64,000 nt of DNA from Roseinatronobacter domitianus (GCF_023336755.1 NZ_JALZWP010000006.1:1-64000), one strand, 5' to 3'; counted from the stretch's first letter, positions 24,503 through 34,359 are shown. Program-made: numbers and translations. The notes: generated by a model not told the origin, from the sequence alone.

Positions 24503-25804
24503 CTACCCTTTGCCTAAAACCTTCTTCAAGCTTTGAGCAATAGCATCTGGTAGTCTTTCTAGAGCTGACTGAACCGTTGCATCAGTAGACGATGACGACT
24601 TTCCGGTGGTCGTCGAGTTTTGTTGCCCAAACATACGTCTCACCAACTCCGCTTTAATAGCCTGCTGTTCAGAAATCTCCAAGCTGGCGATGAACGGATC
24701 CAGAGCTTTCGTCTCAAGAGCATAAGATCGAAGCTGTTTCTCGTTGTCTCGGTGGATCTTTGATTGTCGCGAAGTATATCCTGCAGCTAGCAAAAAGATC
24801 GCAGTGAGAGAAGATGCTGTTATAATTTCTGGCCAATTCATACCCGCATCCGCGCTTTGTTGGAATCCGAAAAAATACTTAATACCAAGCCAAAAAACTG
24901 CCAGCGTCAGGCACCCTAAAGAAATCCAACGCCAGCGGTCCGCTTCTGCCTTTTCTTCACCAGCACTCTTTTGATAGCCACCAGCAACACTATCACGACC
25001 AACTAATTTATGAATTTCGAGCACGGAGATATGCTTTTGCCGCATATCTTCTATTATTGCTTCTCCGTCTTCGGTTAAACGATTAATAATTTCTTGAAGT
25101 CTTCTTTCTTGTTCTTCGGCAAGCTCGCTTCTTTGTGCCTCAGATTTTTGTTTCGTTTCTATTAAGAAGTCGCCAAACTGCTTCTCTCGCCCAATTTGCG
25201 CGTCCGAATGCTCTTTAGCGTTTTCGGTCTGTATCTCTGTAAAAGCACTCTGCCATTCTGCTATTCTTTGCTGCGTCGTCACCTCAAGATCGTCTATGGC
25301 TTTTTGAAGTGCTGACTGTCTTTCATCGACTTTTTGTAATGAAGTCATAACCTCATCTAAGCGCGAATGGCTTTCGTTAGCGGATGCCTCCATTGATGTA
25401 GAAAACGAAACGAAGGCTTCCTCCGCCTTTTTAATTACCCGCGCAGATTCGAGAGAACGCGAAAGGCCCGCCAACTGATACACTTGAGGAGCATATTGAC
25501 TGATGTGATTGTTTGCAGCCTGCAAGTAACTTGTCTGTGGCGAAGCAGCATATGCCTGTAGCTGTTGAAAAAATGGAGGCTGCTGAAGGTGTTGTTGAAG
25601 CTGGTCAATTAATTTTTGTGGAACGAAGTCCCCATCCAAACCAGAGATGACGCTCGCCAGCGTTTCGAGAATTTTTCGCAAACGCCTTCGTTCTTCTTCG
25701 AACTCTAGGTCCGTGTCCTCGACTTCTACATCTAACCAAGCAGATGCGTGGCGTAGCGTTTCATGAATAGGATGACTCTCAAATTCATTCTTCCAACGAG
25801 ACAA
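24503..25804 (-). CDS. AT-rich coiled-coil membrane protein, unknown family
   Basis: The 433-residue protein has an acidic N-terminal region, a long coiled coil (about 115-265, rich in Gln/Glu/Lys heptads), a conserved-looking segment GRDSVAGGYQKSAGEEKAEA, two membrane helices (about 292-312 and 324-343), and a cytoplasmic tail ending in a Ser/Thr-rich linker and a short helix. I recognise no enzyme motif. Base composition and codon use (AAT, TTT, TCT, AAA) differ sharply from the GC-rich neighbours, pointing to horizontal transfer. The TTG start at 25804 is supported by AAGGA 7 bases upstream; no in-frame ATG occurs until past residue 135. It lies between ABC exporter and DUF3422 genes with no integrase in sight. 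Confidence 0.8.
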   Translation of the reverse strand: MSRWKNEFESHPIHETLRHASAWLDVEVEDTDLEFEEERRRLRKILETLASVISGLDGDFVPQKLIDQLQQHLQQPPFFQQLQAYAASPQTSYLQAANNHISQYAPQVYQLAGLSRSLESARVIKKAEEAFVSFSTSMEASANESHSRLDEVMTSLQKVDERQSALQKAIDDLEVTTQQRIAEWQSAFTEIQTENAKEHSDAQIGREKQFGDFLIETKQKSEAQRSELAEEQERRLQEIINRLTEDGEAIIEDMRQKHISVLEIHKLVGRDSVAGGYQKSAGEEKAEADRWRWISLGCLTLAVFWLGIKYFFGFQQSADAGMNWPEIITASSLTAIFLLAAGYTSRQSKIHRDNEKQLRSYALETKALDPFIASLEISEQQAIKAELVRRMFGQQNSTTTGKSSSSTDATVQSALERLPDAIAQSLKKVLGKG

Positions 25805-25837
25805 TATCGTGTCCTTGCTCTGAGTTGTTCCTTTGGA

Positions 25838-25865
25838 ATACTAGCACAAACGAAGTCAACTCCAA
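25838..25865 (-). promoter_or_regulatory. Candidate promoter of the AT-rich gene
   Basis: On the - strand TTGGAG (25865-25860) and TAGTAT (25843-25838) are 16 bases apart, and TGC before the -10 makes it an extended -10. It starts transcription about 25 bases before the TTG start codon. Confidence 0.4.
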
Positions 25866-25885
25866 GCTGTAGAAATAGGAACCCT

Positions 25886-27169
25886 CTACTCAAACTTCGC
25901 CCTGATCCGCCGCACCATCCCCCAGACCCCCAGCACCACCACGGGGGCCAGCACCGCCATGGCGACGGGTTTCGACACGCCCGCAGGTTCCGCCAAGGGC
26001 ATGACCAGATAGGCCACCAGATTCACCGCGTAATAGCTGATGGCGACGACCGACAGCCCCTCGACCGTGTGTTGCAGGCGCAGTTGCAGGTCGGCGCGTT
26101 TGTCCATGCTGGCGAGCAGTTCCTGGTTCTGGGCCGAGCGTTCCACATCCACCCGAGTGCTTAACAACTGCCCCGCCCGCATGGCGCGTTCGGCCATCTT
26201 GGCCAGCCGCGCTTCGGCGGATTTGACGGTCCGCATGGCCGGGTCAAACCGGCGCATCATGAATTCATTCAGGGTCTGGCGGCCATTGAACCGCGCCTCG
26301 CGCAAAACCTCGATACGTTGATGCACCAGCGCCTCATAGGCACCCGTTGCGCCGAACCGAAACGAGGATTCGACCACCATATTCTCCAACTCGGACGAAA
26401 TGCGCAAAAGCTGTTCCAGCGTTTCTTCAGATTTCGAGCCGCCATCGTTCATGGCGCGGGTCAACCGGGTCAGTTCATCATCCAGCGCGCCCATTTGCGG
26501 TGACATGCCGCGCGCGCGCAGCAGCCCCAGCATGGAGATTGTCTTGTAGGTCTCTATCTCGCACATGCGCTGCACGATGCGCCCCACGCGCCGCCCCCCG
26601 GTGCCCTTTTTCACAAACAGCGCCATGCGGATATGGCCCGCCGCATCAATCCGGAAATCGCTGGCAATGACCCCGACCCCGTCCAGAACGCTCGATGCGG
26701 CAAGGCTTTCGGGAACGAACCAGTCCAGCATCTTGTCGATCATGTCGTCGGGATTGTCGGGCATCACCTCTACGCGCATGATGATGGATGTCAGGCGATT
26801 GCCCGGTGCGTCGGCCAGCCAGTCCGCCGGGTAGACATCGAAGCTGGACGGATCAAAAGGCCGGTCGGTCAGCCCCTGCTCAAAGGTGGTATATGTCACG
26901 AACTCTGTATGGCTTTCCCACTTCATGTGGTAGCGGCCCATATCGGTCGAGAAATGCGTGGCATCGGGCGCGGGGTGCACGGCGCCATGCCGCTCCAGCA
27001 GCGCCAGCAGATGCGCCCGATCGTCCCCGCGCGAGCGTTTGGCCGCAAAGCGGGGTGGCTTGATCGCAAGGAAGGTCGCCGTCGCCGGGGCCGTGATCTT
27101 GGCCGCCGGGCGCGCGTGCAATTCGTTGACCATAGCATAACGGTCGGGATGGTCCTGGATGGGCGGCAT
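25886..27169 (-). CDS. DUF3422 membrane protein
   Basis: The 427-residue protein starts MPPIQDHPDRYAMVNELHARP, the DUF3422 N-terminal signature, and ends with two hydrophobic helices (about 370-415, YYAVNLVAYLVMPL and AVLAPVVVLGVWGMV) followed by a basic tail. The long soluble part precedes the membrane hairpin. The family is conserved in proteobacteria and its function is unknown. Start at 27169 is the ATG that opens the conserved region; a longer frame upstream is unlikely to be coding. Confidence 0.85.
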   Translation of the reverse strand: MPPIQDHPDRYAMVNELHARPAAKITAPATATFLAIKPPRFAAKRSRGDDRAHLLALLERHGAVHPAPDATHFSTDMGRYHMKWESHTEFVTYTTFEQGLTDRPFDPSSFDVYPADWLADAPGNRLTSIIMRVEVMPDNPDDMIDKMLDWFVPESLAASSVLDGVGVIASDFRIDAAGHIRMALFVKKGTGGRRVGRIVQRMCEIETYKTISMLGLLRARGMSPQMGALDDELTRLTRAMNDGGSKSEETLEQLLRISSELENMVVESSFRFGATGAYEALVHQRIEVLREARFNGRQTLNEFMMRRFDPAMRTVKSAEARLAKMAERAMRAGQLLSTRVDVERSAQNQELLASMDKRADLQLRLQHTVEGLSVVAISYYAVNLVAYLVMPLAEPAGVSKPVAMAVLAPVVVLGVWGMVRRIRAKFE

Positions 27170-27296
27170 GGGGCTGACCTTGGGCTGGCACTGTGTGCGT
27201 TTGGCCTTAAAGCATATTCTGCACCGCCGCAAAGGAAAGCCCGTATGCGGTGTCCCGGCGCATACTTGCAACCGGGCAACAGGTGGGTTCAATGCA

Positions 27297-27322
27297 AACC
27301 GCCGCCCCGAAGGGCGGCGGTT
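27297..27322 (-). terminator. Terminator of the pntAB operon
   Basis: AACCGCCGCCC-CGAA-GGGCGGCGGTT is an 11-pair stem with a tetraloop 25 bases past the pntB stop. The - strand continues with TTTGCATT, a weak T tract. Confidence 0.7.
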
Positions 27323-27346
27323 GCAAGTTTGGGTGTTCCCGCCAGA

Positions 27347-28846
27347 TCAGTCGATCATCGGCAGCAAGCTGTCGAAGCTGGCCTTTGCATCGCCGTAGAA
27401 CATGCGGGTGTTGTCCTTGTAGAAGAGCGGGTTTTCGATGCCGGAATAGCCGGTGCCCTGCCCGCGCTTGGACACGAACACTTGTTTCGCTTTCCAGACC
27501 TCCAGCACCGGCATACCGGCGATGGGCGAGTTCGGGTCGTCTTGCGCCGCGGGGTTCACGATGTCGTTCGAGCCGATGACGATCACAACATCCGTCGATG
27601 ACAGGTCATCATTGATCTCGTCCATCTCCAGCACGATGTCGTAAGGCACCTTGGCTTCGGCCAGCAGCACGTTCATATGCCCCGGCAAGCGGCCTGCCAC
27701 GGGGTGGATGGCGAAACGCACCTCTTTGCCCTGCGCGCGCAGCTTGCGGGTCAGTTCCGCGACCGTCTGCTGGGCTTGCGCCACGGCCATGCCGTAGCCC
27801 GGCACGATGACGATACTATCAGCCTCGTTCAGTGCGCTGGCCACGCCGCCCGCGTCAATTGCGACCTGTTCGCCTTCAACCGCCATCTGGTCGCCCTTGG
27901 CTGCACCGCCAAAGCCGCCCAGAATGACGCTGACAAAGCTGCGGTTCATGGCCTTGCACATGATGTAGGACAAGATTGCACCGCTGGAGCCAACAAGCGC
28001 GCCCACCACGATCAGCAGGTCATTGCCAAGGCTGAAACCGATGGCCGCTGCCGCCCAGCCCGAATAGCTGTTCAGCATCGAGACCACCACCGGCATGTCG
28101 GCACCACCGATGCCCATAATCAGATGATACCCGATAAAGAGCGCCAGAAGCGTCAGCAGAACCAGCGTCCAGCTGCCCATGCCGCCAAGGTAGGCGAACA
28201 TCAGCAGCAAAGACCCAGCCGCCGCAGCCGCGTTCAGCAAGTGGCCGCCAGGCAGTTGTTTGGCGCCAGTGTCGACCTTGCCTGCCAGCTTGCCATAAGC
28301 AATAACCGACCCGGTGAAGGTGACAGCCCCAATCCAGATGCCCAGAACCAATTCGACCCGCAGAATCGTAATCTCGACTGAAGATTTCTTGGCAATCAGC
28401 TGACCGAAGGACGACAGCCCATCGTTGATCTCTTTGGGCAGGCCAATGGCGGTATACCCATCTGCGCCCACCGCGCCGAAGATCAGCTCATTCGCGGAAT
28501 AAATCGCAGAGATCGCATTAATCATGATGTCGGCGTTGAAGCCGACGATCACGGCCGCCAGACCGACAAGGCTGTGCATGATGGCCACCAGCTCTGGCAT
28601 CTGGGTCATCTGAACCTTGGTGGCCAGTTGGTAGCCCACGGCGGCACCCAGTGCGATCAGCACCAACGACGCCATCCAAAGCCCCTGCCCCGGTCCGATC
28701 AGCGTGCCGATAATGGCGATCGCCATGCCCGCAATGCCATACCAGACCGCGCGTTTCGCGCTTTCCTGGCCCGACAACCCGCCAAGCGACAGGATGAACA
28801 AAACTGCCGCGACCACATAGGTCGCAATCGTGAATCCGTATTCCAT
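27347..28846 (-). CDS. pntB: NAD(P) transhydrogenase subunit beta
   Basis: The 499-residue protein has an N-terminal block of about nine membrane helices and a C-terminal NADP-binding domain III (from about 320: [50 protein letters not shown]). With PntA it uses the proton gradient to reduce NADP with NADH. Length is a little above E. coli PntB (462), with extra sequence in the membrane part. It follows pntA by 15 bases and ends at a hairpin terminator. Confidence 0.95.
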   Translation of the reverse strand: MEYGFTIATYVVAAVLFILSLGGLSGQESAKRAVWYGIAGMAIAIIGTLIGPGQGLWMASLVLIALGAAVGYQLATKVQMTQMPELVAIMHSLVGLAAVIVGFNADIMINAISAIYSANELIFGAVGADGYTAIGLPKEINDGLSSFGQLIAKKSSVEITILRVELVLGIWIGAVTFTGSVIAYGKLAGKVDTGAKQLPGGHLLNAAAAAGSLLLMFAYLGGMGSWTLVLLTLLALFIGYHLIMGIGGADMPVVVSMLNSYSGWAAAAIGFSLGNDLLIVVGALVGSSGAILSYIMCKAMNRSFVSVILGGFGGAAKGDQMAVEGEQVAIDAGGVASALNEADSIVIVPGYGMAVAQAQQTVAELTRKLRAQGKEVRFAIHPVAGRLPGHMNVLLAEAKVPYDIVLEMDEINDDLSSTDVVIVIGSNDIVNPAAQDDPNSPIAGMPVLEVWKAKQVFVSKRGQGTGYSGIENPLFYKDNTRMFYGDAKASFDSLLPMID

Positions 28847-28861
28847 ACCTGATCCCCCGCC

Positions 28862-30433
28862 TTACGATTTCTGGAACATGGCGAGCATGCGCCGTGTCAC
28901 GAGGAAGCCGCCGAAAATATTGATCGACGCCATGAAGATGCCAGCCGCCGCCAGAACGGTGATCAGCAGGCTCGACGATCCGATCTGGATCAGCGCGCCA
29001 AGGATAACGATGGACGAAATCGCGTTCGTCACCGCCATCAGTGGCGTGTGCAGCGAATGCGCGACATTCCAGATAACCTGGAAGCCAATGAACACCGAGA
29101 GCACAAACACGATGAAATGCTGCATGAAGCTGGCGGGCGCGACCAGCCCCACGGCCAGCAGCAGAACTGCCGCGACCGCAATCAGCGTCACCTGTTGCTT
29201 GGTCTGTGCCTTGAACGCGGCCACCTCGTTGGCGCGCTTTTCTTCGGGCGTCAGTTCCTTCACCTTTTCCTTCGGCTTGGCCGCAATCGCGGCCACCTTT
29301 GGGGGCGGCGGCGGGAAGGTGATCTCGCCCGCATGGGTCACGGTCGCGCCGCGGATGACATCATCTTCCATGTTATGGTTGACGACACCGTCCTTCTCGG
29401 GCGTCAGGTCGGTCAGCATGTGGCGAATGTTGGTCGCATAGAGCGTGGACGATTGCGTCGCCATGCGCGACGGGAAATCGGTGTAACCAACGATAATCAC
29501 GCCGTTTTCCGTGACAACGCGCTCATCCATCACGGTCAGGTCGCAGTTGCCGCCCTTTTCGGCGGCAAGGTCGATGATAACCGATCCCGGCTTCATCATC
29601 TTGACCATGTCTTCGGTCCAGAGCTTTGGCGCAGGGCGGCCCGGGATAAGCGCCGTGGTGATGACGATATCTGTTGTGGGTGCGAGTTCGCGGAACTTCG
29701 CCAGTTGCTTTTCGCGGAATTCGGGGCTGGAGGGGGCGGCATAGCCACCCGTTGCCGCGCCGTCCTGCGCCGGTTCGTCAAATTCAAGGAACACGAATTC
29801 CGCGCCCATCGATTCGATCTGCTCGGACACTTCCGGGCGCACGTCGAAGGCCATCGTGATGGCCCCAAGCGAGGTGCTGGTACCAATGGCGGCCAGACCG
29901 GCCACACCGGCCCCCACGATCAGCACGCGCGCAGGCGGGATTTTGCCGGCCGCCGTCACCTGACCGGTAAAGAAACGGCCAAAATTGTTGCCCGCCTCGA
30001 TCACCGCGCGGTAACCCGCGATATTGGCCATGGATGACAACGCATCCATCTTCTGGGCGCGGGAAATACGCGGCACCATGTCCATCGCGATCACGGTCGC
30101 GCCGGTGTCTTTCGCGGCCTCCAGCATGGCTTCGTTCTGGGCCGGCCAGAAGAAGGAAATCAGCGTCTGCCCCGCGCGCAGGCGCGTGACCTCGGCTTCT
30201 TCCGGCTCACGCACCTTGATGACGATATCAACCGCATCCACCAGCGCCTGCGCATCGGCCACCACGGTCACACCCGCGCCCTCATAGGTCGCGTCATTGA
30301 ACCCGGCAGCAACGCCTGCGCCCGACTGCACGAAACACTCATGCCCCAGTTTTTGCAACTGCGCCGCAGAGTCCGGCGTCAGCGACACACGGGCTTCGCC
30401 CGACTTGATCTCTTTTAAGGCCCCGACTTTCAC
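28862..30433 (-). CDS. pntA: NAD(P) transhydrogenase subunit alpha
   Basis: The 523-residue protein combines the NAD-binding domain I (about 1-385, KVGALKEIKSGEARVSLTP, RVLIVGAGVAGLAA) with a Pro/Lys-rich linker and the four-helix membrane domain (from about 430). The start is GTG at 30433, supported by AAGGGGGA 6 bases upstream; the frame extends further but without a site. Together with pntB it forms the membrane proton-translocating transhydrogenase. Confidence 0.93.
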   Translation of the reverse strand: MKVGALKEIKSGEARVSLTPDSAAQLQKLGHECFVQSGAGVAAGFNDATYEGAGVTVVADAQALVDAVDIVIKVREPEEAEVTRLRAGQTLISFFWPAQNEAMLEAAKDTGATVIAMDMVPRISRAQKMDALSSMANIAGYRAVIEAGNNFGRFFTGQVTAAGKIPPARVLIVGAGVAGLAAIGTSTSLGAITMAFDVRPEVSEQIESMGAEFVFLEFDEPAQDGAATGGYAAPSSPEFREKQLAKFRELAPTTDIVITTALIPGRPAPKLWTEDMVKMMKPGSVIIDLAAEKGGNCDLTVMDERVVTENGVIIVGYTDFPSRMATQSSTLYATNIRHMLTDLTPEKDGVVNHNMEDDVIRGATVTHAGEITFPPPPPKVAAIAAKPKEKVKELTPEEKRANEVAAFKAQTKQQVTLIAVAAVLLLAVGLVAPASFMQHFIVFVLSVFIGFQVIWNVAHSLHTPLMAVTNAISSIVILGALIQIGSSSLLITVLAAAGIFMASINIFGGFLVTRRMLAMFQKS

Positions 30434-30504
30434 GCGTCGTCCCCCTTTGCTGGTTGTAGCGCCTGTGATGCGGGCAGGTCCCGCGTTCTTTTCGATCTTG
30501 CGCC

Positions 30505-30533
30505 TGCATAGCCCGCGCAAGAATATTTCACAA
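30505..30533 (-). promoter_or_regulatory. Candidate promoter of pntAB
   Basis: On the - strand TTGTGA (30533-30528) and TATGCA (30510-30505) are separated by 17 bases, about 70 bases upstream of the pntA GTG. The remaining 30534-30709 showed no other recognisable element. Confidence 0.45.
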
Positions 30534-30709
30534 GGCACCAATAAACGTTACGATAAGCACGCTGCGGCGGTGCAGCATCCCTCCCTCATCCTGACGCAAC
30601 GTCCATTGCGGAAATCGTCCCGATTTGCAAGAGTGGCAGAGCATTTCCGACCAATCCGGACCAACATGCGACCCGGTGTCGCGACGACTTGGCGCGTTGC
30701 GCGCCGCGA

Positions 30710-31156
30710 TCACAGCCAGCGGCGGGTGCGTTGGAAAAACGCTTCGGCCTCTGGCCCGAAGGCCGCGCACAAGCGGGCTTCTTCGGGTTCGATAAATCGC
30801 CGCGTCAGGATGCGCGCCAGCACAGGCACCAGCACCAGCCCGACCACCGACCCCCAAACCAAGGCCAAGCCACCCAAGAGCAGCAGGTCGGCCAGGTAAA
30901 TCGGGTTGCGCGATAGCCGGTATAACCCGCCGGTAATCAGCTTGGCAGGTGTTTCATGCGGCACAATGGTTGACCGCGCGCGCAAGAAACTGAATGCCGC
31001 AATGGCCATGATCGCAAGCCCCGCCCAGAATATCAGGTTGCCAATGGCCGTCAGCGCCCCGACCTGAAATGCCGGGCCAAGCAGCAGGGCTTCCGCCTTG
31101 GCCAGCCCCAAAGCGCCCAGCAACCAGACCGGCGGGTAATCCAGTGTCAGCCTCAT
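30710..31156 (-). CDS. Isoprenylcysteine carboxyl methyltransferase-family protein
   Basis: The 148-residue membrane protein has four hydrophobic segments and the ICMT/phospholipid methyltransferase motif GGLYRLSRNPIYLADLLLLGG plus a C-terminal acidic FIEPEEARLCAAFG segment that binds SAM. In bacteria the substrate of such enzymes is usually unknown (lipid or small thiol). Its start overlaps the stop of the rhodanese gene by 4 bases (ATGA), indicating translational coupling. Confidence 0.85.
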   Translation of the reverse strand: MRLTLDYPPVWLLGALGLAKAEALLLGPAFQVGALTAIGNLIFWAGLAIMAIAAFSFLRARSTIVPHETPAKLITGGLYRLSRNPIYLADLLLLGGLALVWGSVVGLVLVPVLARILTRRFIEPEEARLCAAFGPEAEAFFQRTRRWL

Positions 31157-31551
31157 GGCTGGAACGCCGCGCGGCCGCCTTGCAACACCAGCGCGTTGTC
31201 ATGCCCCATCAGCCGGGCGACCAGCATGGCCTGCGACGACAGCACCGCCGTATCGCAATACATCACCACCAGGCCGGTATCGGGCAGCTCATCAGCGCGC
31301 GCGACGATCTCGCGCCATTCAATATTGATCGCGCCGTCAATCGCATCGGCTGCAAAGCTGTCGGCGCTGCGCACATCGACAAATGTGACCCCCGGCAGAA
31401 TATCTTCGGTCAGTTGCGCGGGCTGGATCACGCCCTCGACATAGCCTGCGAAATCCAGATAGCCGCCGATCTCGTCAGCAAGGTCGCTGGCGCGCAGCGG
31501 TGCGCTGGTCAGTATAAGCGCGGCAAGGACCGGGACCAGTAAATTGCGCAT
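31153..31551 (-). CDS. Exported rhodanese-like protein
   Basis: The 132-residue protein has a signal peptide (about 1-21, ending PLRA) and one rhodanese domain (VTFVDVRSADSFAADAIDGAINI) with Cys in MYCDTAVLSS as the active-site loop. It may handle sulfane sulfur or act as a redox/sulfur carrier in the periplasm. Coupled by a 4-base overlap to the downstream methyltransferase. Start at 31551 has AGGAGG close upstream. Confidence 0.82.
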   Translation of the reverse strand: MRNLLVPVLAALILTSAPLRASDLADEIGGYLDFAGYVEGVIQPAQLTEDILPGVTFVDVRSADSFAADAIDGAINIEWREIVARADELPDTGLVVMYCDTAVLSSQAMLVARLMGHDNALVLQGGRAAFQP

Positions 31552-31665
31552 AACATCCTCCTACGGAATACATGGCGACATTCAATTACGCGCATCTGAA
31601 TTGCAAGTGTCTTGACCTTTGCCCCGCGTCCCGCCACCGATAGAGGATAATGAAGGACACCGCCC

Positions 31666-32859
31666 ATGACCGATTTTGCCCACACCCGCACCATGTTCGA
31701 TCTGCCCGAGGGGGTGATCTATCTGGACGGCAACTCGCTCGGCCCCCTGCCGCGTGCAGCAAAGGACCGCGTCGCGCGGGCCATTGCCGATGAATGGGGG
31801 CAGATGCTGATTACCGGCTGGAACAAGGCCGGATGGATGGACCTGCCCGCGCGCGTGGGCGACCGTGTGGGGCGGCTGGTCGGGGCGCAGCCGGGCACCG
31901 TGGTCATGGGCGACACATTGTCGATCAAGGTCTATCAGGCGCTGGCCTCTGCTCTGGAACTGCGGCCCGAGCGGCGGGTGATCCTGTCCGATACCGGCAA
32001 TTTCCCGTCCGACCTGTATATGGCCGAAGGACTGTGCCGCACGCTTGGGGCGGATTACGCGCTGAAAACCGTTGTCCCCGAAGCGGTCGAGGACGCGATT
32101 GACGACCATGTCGCCGTGCTGATGATAACCGAAGTGGACTACCGCACTGGGCGCAAACATGACATGGCACGCCTCATCGCCAAGGCCCATGCGGCGGGTG
32201 CGCTGGTAGTCTGGGATCTGGCGCATTCGGCGGGTGCAATCCCGGTGGACCTAACCGGCGCGAACACCGATTTTGCCGTGGGGTGCAGCTACAAATACCT
32301 CAATTCCGGCCCCGGCGGCCCGGCCTTCATCTATGTGGCACCCCGCTTGGCCGACAAAGTGCGCCCGGCGCTTTCGGGCTGGTTGGGGCACGAAGCACCG
32401 TTTGCCTTTGACCTCGATTACCGCCCCGGCGCGGGAATTGAGCGGATGCGCGTGGGCACGCCCCCGGTGTTGCAACTGGCCGCGCTCGATGCCGCGCTGG
32501 ATGTGTGGGACGGCGTGGACATGGCCGATCTGCGCGCCCGGTCGCTGGAGTTGCAGGATATGTTCATCGAACGGGTCGAGGCCGCCTGCCCCGATCTGAC
32601 CCTTGCCACCCCGCGCGACCACAAAAGCCGCGGCAGTCAGGTCAGCTTCCGCCACGCGCAGGGTTACGCAATCATGCAAGCGCTGATCGCCGAAGGAGTG
32701 ATCGGCGATTTCCGCGCGCCTGACATTTTGCGCTTCGGCTTTACCCCGCTTTACCTGTCGCGCGAAGACGTGGCCCAAGCCGCCGATATTCTGTGCGATA
32801 TCATGACGAGTGGCCGCTGGGACCGCCCCGAATTTCACACCCGCGCGAAAGTTACCTGA
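31666..32859 (+). CDS. kynU: Kynureninase
   Basis: The 397-residue protein starts with IYLDGNSLGPLP and carries the PLP-lysine motif GCSYKYLNSGPGGPAFIYV, both hallmarks of kynureninase. It cleaves kynurenine to anthranilate and alanine, in tryptophan degradation. The other kyn genes (dioxygenase, formamidase) are not in the window. AAGGA lies 8 bases before the ATG. It stands alone, divergent from the rhodanese gene. Confidence 0.93.
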   Translation: MTDFAHTRTMFDLPEGVIYLDGNSLGPLPRAAKDRVARAIADEWGQMLITGWNKAGWMDLPARVGDRVGRLVGAQPGTVVMGDTLSIKVYQALASALELRPERRVILSDTGNFPSDLYMAEGLCRTLGADYALKTVVPEAVEDAIDDHVAVLMITEVDYRTGRKHDMARLIAKAHAAGALVVWDLAHSAGAIPVDLTGANTDFAVGCSYKYLNSGPGGPAFIYVAPRLADKVRPALSGWLGHEAPFAFDLDYRPGAGIERMRVGTPPVLQLAALDAALDVWDGVDMADLRARSLELQDMFIERVEAACPDLTLATPRDHKSRGSQVSFRHAQGYAIMQALIAEGVIGDFRAPDILRFGFTPLYLSREDVAQAADILCDIMTSGRWDRPEFHTRAKVT

Positions 32860-32928
32860 CCGGCGTCACAAGATTGCCGGGTTTCGGGGGTAGCCCGACG
32901 CTTGAACAAGGCAAAAGGCCACAGAAAT

Positions 32929-34284
32929 ATGAGCGTAGGCGTCACTCCCCAAGCCCCCCGCAGCTTCGCGCAGCGCGTGATGCGCGGCGCGGCCTTTACC
33001 TCTGGCGGGTTCGTGCTGTCGCAAGGAATGCGCTTTGCCTCGAACCTTGTTCTTGCGCGGCTGCTTTTCCCCGAAGCATTCGGGCTGATGGCGCTGATGG
33101 CGATGGTGCTGACCGGGCTGACCATGCTGTCGGATACCGGCGTTCCGCAATCCATCATGCAGAACAAACGCGGGGATGATCCCGATTTCCTGAACACCGC
33201 CTGGACATTGAACCTGATGCGCGGGGTGTTCTTGTGGCTGGTGGCCTGTGCGCTGGCATGGCCCGCCGCATGGCTCTATGAGGCCCCCGAATTGTTATGG
33301 ATTCTGCCCTTGGGCGGTCTGTCGCTGGTTATGCTGGGGGCCGCGCCCACGCGGGTCTTCTCGGCGCAGCGGCACTTGCAGCTTGGTCGGATCATGGGGA
33401 TCGAGCTTGGCTCGCAGCTTGTCGGCATTGTCGCAATGGTCACGCTGGCGCTGATATATCAGACCTATTGGGCGCTGGTTGCGGGCGTGCTTGTGACCGG
33501 GCTTATGAAGCTGGTCATGGAATGGAGCTTGCTGTCCGGCCCGCGCAACCACCTGCGCTGGGAAAAAGCGGCTGGCAGCGAGCTGTTGCGCTTTGGCGGC
33601 TGGATCATGCTCTCCTCGGCCTTTGGCTTTGTGTTGTTGCAGGGCGACCGCGCCATCTTGGGCGTGTTCCTGACCGTGGAAAAGCTGGGCATCTATAATA
33701 TCGCCTATTTCCTTGCCTTCTTCCCGGTGCTGATGGCGCATACCATGATGTCGAAACTGCTGATCCCGTCCTACCGCGAAATGTTCGCGGGGCGCGATGG
33801 TGAACATGACCGCAAGATCCGACGTATGCGTTTGGGGCTGACCGGCACGGTCATGGTGCTTCTGACCATCATGGCGCTGATTGGACCGGCGCTGATCGAC
33901 CTGCTTTACGACGACCGCTACGCAGAGGCCGGGCCAATTATCGTCATGATAAGCTGCGCACAAATGCTGTCGCTTATCATGCTGACCTATGACCAAGCGG
34001 CGCTGGCGCGCGGCGATTCGCGGCGTTTTTTCTGGGTCATCGCGTTTCGTGCCACGGTGCAGACCTGTTGTTTCGTTGCCGGCGCGGCCTTGGCCGGGCT
34101 GCCGGGCGCGCTTCTGGGCCAGGCGGTTGCGGCCGTGCTGGTCTACCCGGCGGTTGCGGCATTGGCCAAGCATACCGGCGTTTGGGACAAACGGCATGAC
34201 GCGCTTTTTGCAGCACTGGCGCTTTTGCCCATTGCGGGCGCGCTGAGCCTGCATTGGGACAAGATCGCACCGCTGCTGCCCTGA
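32929..34284 (+). CDS. Polysaccharide/O-antigen flippase (PST/MOP superfamily)
   Basis: The 451-residue protein has about 12-14 membrane helices and the PST-type beginning RVMRGAAFTSGGFVLSQGMRFASNLVLARLLFPEAFGLMALM. It probably moves lipid-linked glycans across the inner membrane. No glycosyltransferases flank it; the nearest is at 9.3-10.4 kb. The ATG at 32929 is chosen (AAAAGG upstream) over a TTG at 32902. Confidence 0.85.
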   Translation: MSVGVTPQAPRSFAQRVMRGAAFTSGGFVLSQGMRFASNLVLARLLFPEAFGLMALMAMVLTGLTMLSDTGVPQSIMQNKRGDDPDFLNTAWTLNLMRGVFLWLVACALAWPAAWLYEAPELLWILPLGGLSLVMLGAAPTRVFSAQRHLQLGRIMGIELGSQLVGIVAMVTLALIYQTYWALVAGVLVTGLMKLVMEWSLLSGPRNHLRWEKAAGSELLRFGGWIMLSSAFGFVLLQGDRAILGVFLTVEKLGIYNIAYFLAFFPVLMAHTMMSKLLIPSYREMFAGRDGEHDRKIRRMRLGLTGTVMVLLTIMALIGPALIDLLYDDRYAEAGPIIVMISCAQMLSLIMLTYDQAALARGDSRRFFWVIAFRATVQTCCFVAGAALAGLPGALLGQAVAAVLVYPAVAALAKHTGVWDKRHDALFAALALLPIAGALSLHWDKIAPLLP

Positions 34285-34285
34285 C

Positions 34286-34303
34286 GCTTACCTTATCGTA
34301 ACC
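34286..34303 (+). promoter_or_regulatory. Candidate flagellar operator A
   Basis: GCTTACC-N5-GTAACC lies 57 bases upstream of the transglycosylase-flhA operon. A similar site, GCTTAAT-N5-GTAAGC, is at 45256-45273 between flgB and fliI. The TTA-N7/8-TAA dyad recalls CtrA sites of alphaproteobacteria but does not match the canonical TTAA-N7-TTAA. Inference. Confidence 0.35.
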
Positions 34304-34359
34304 ACCCCAAGGCTACACCTGATCTCGAACTCGCAGAAGCGGTCGAATCGGAGTGTGCC

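Noticed and set aside
24469-25885. Prophage or genomic island around the AT-rich gene
   Set aside because: Only one AT-rich gene is present; no integrase, tRNA or flanking direct repeat was seen.
27297-27322. CRISPR-like or tRNA-like repeat
   Set aside because: It is a single hairpin after pntB with tetraloop, best read as a terminator. No CRISPR array or tRNA was found in the window.
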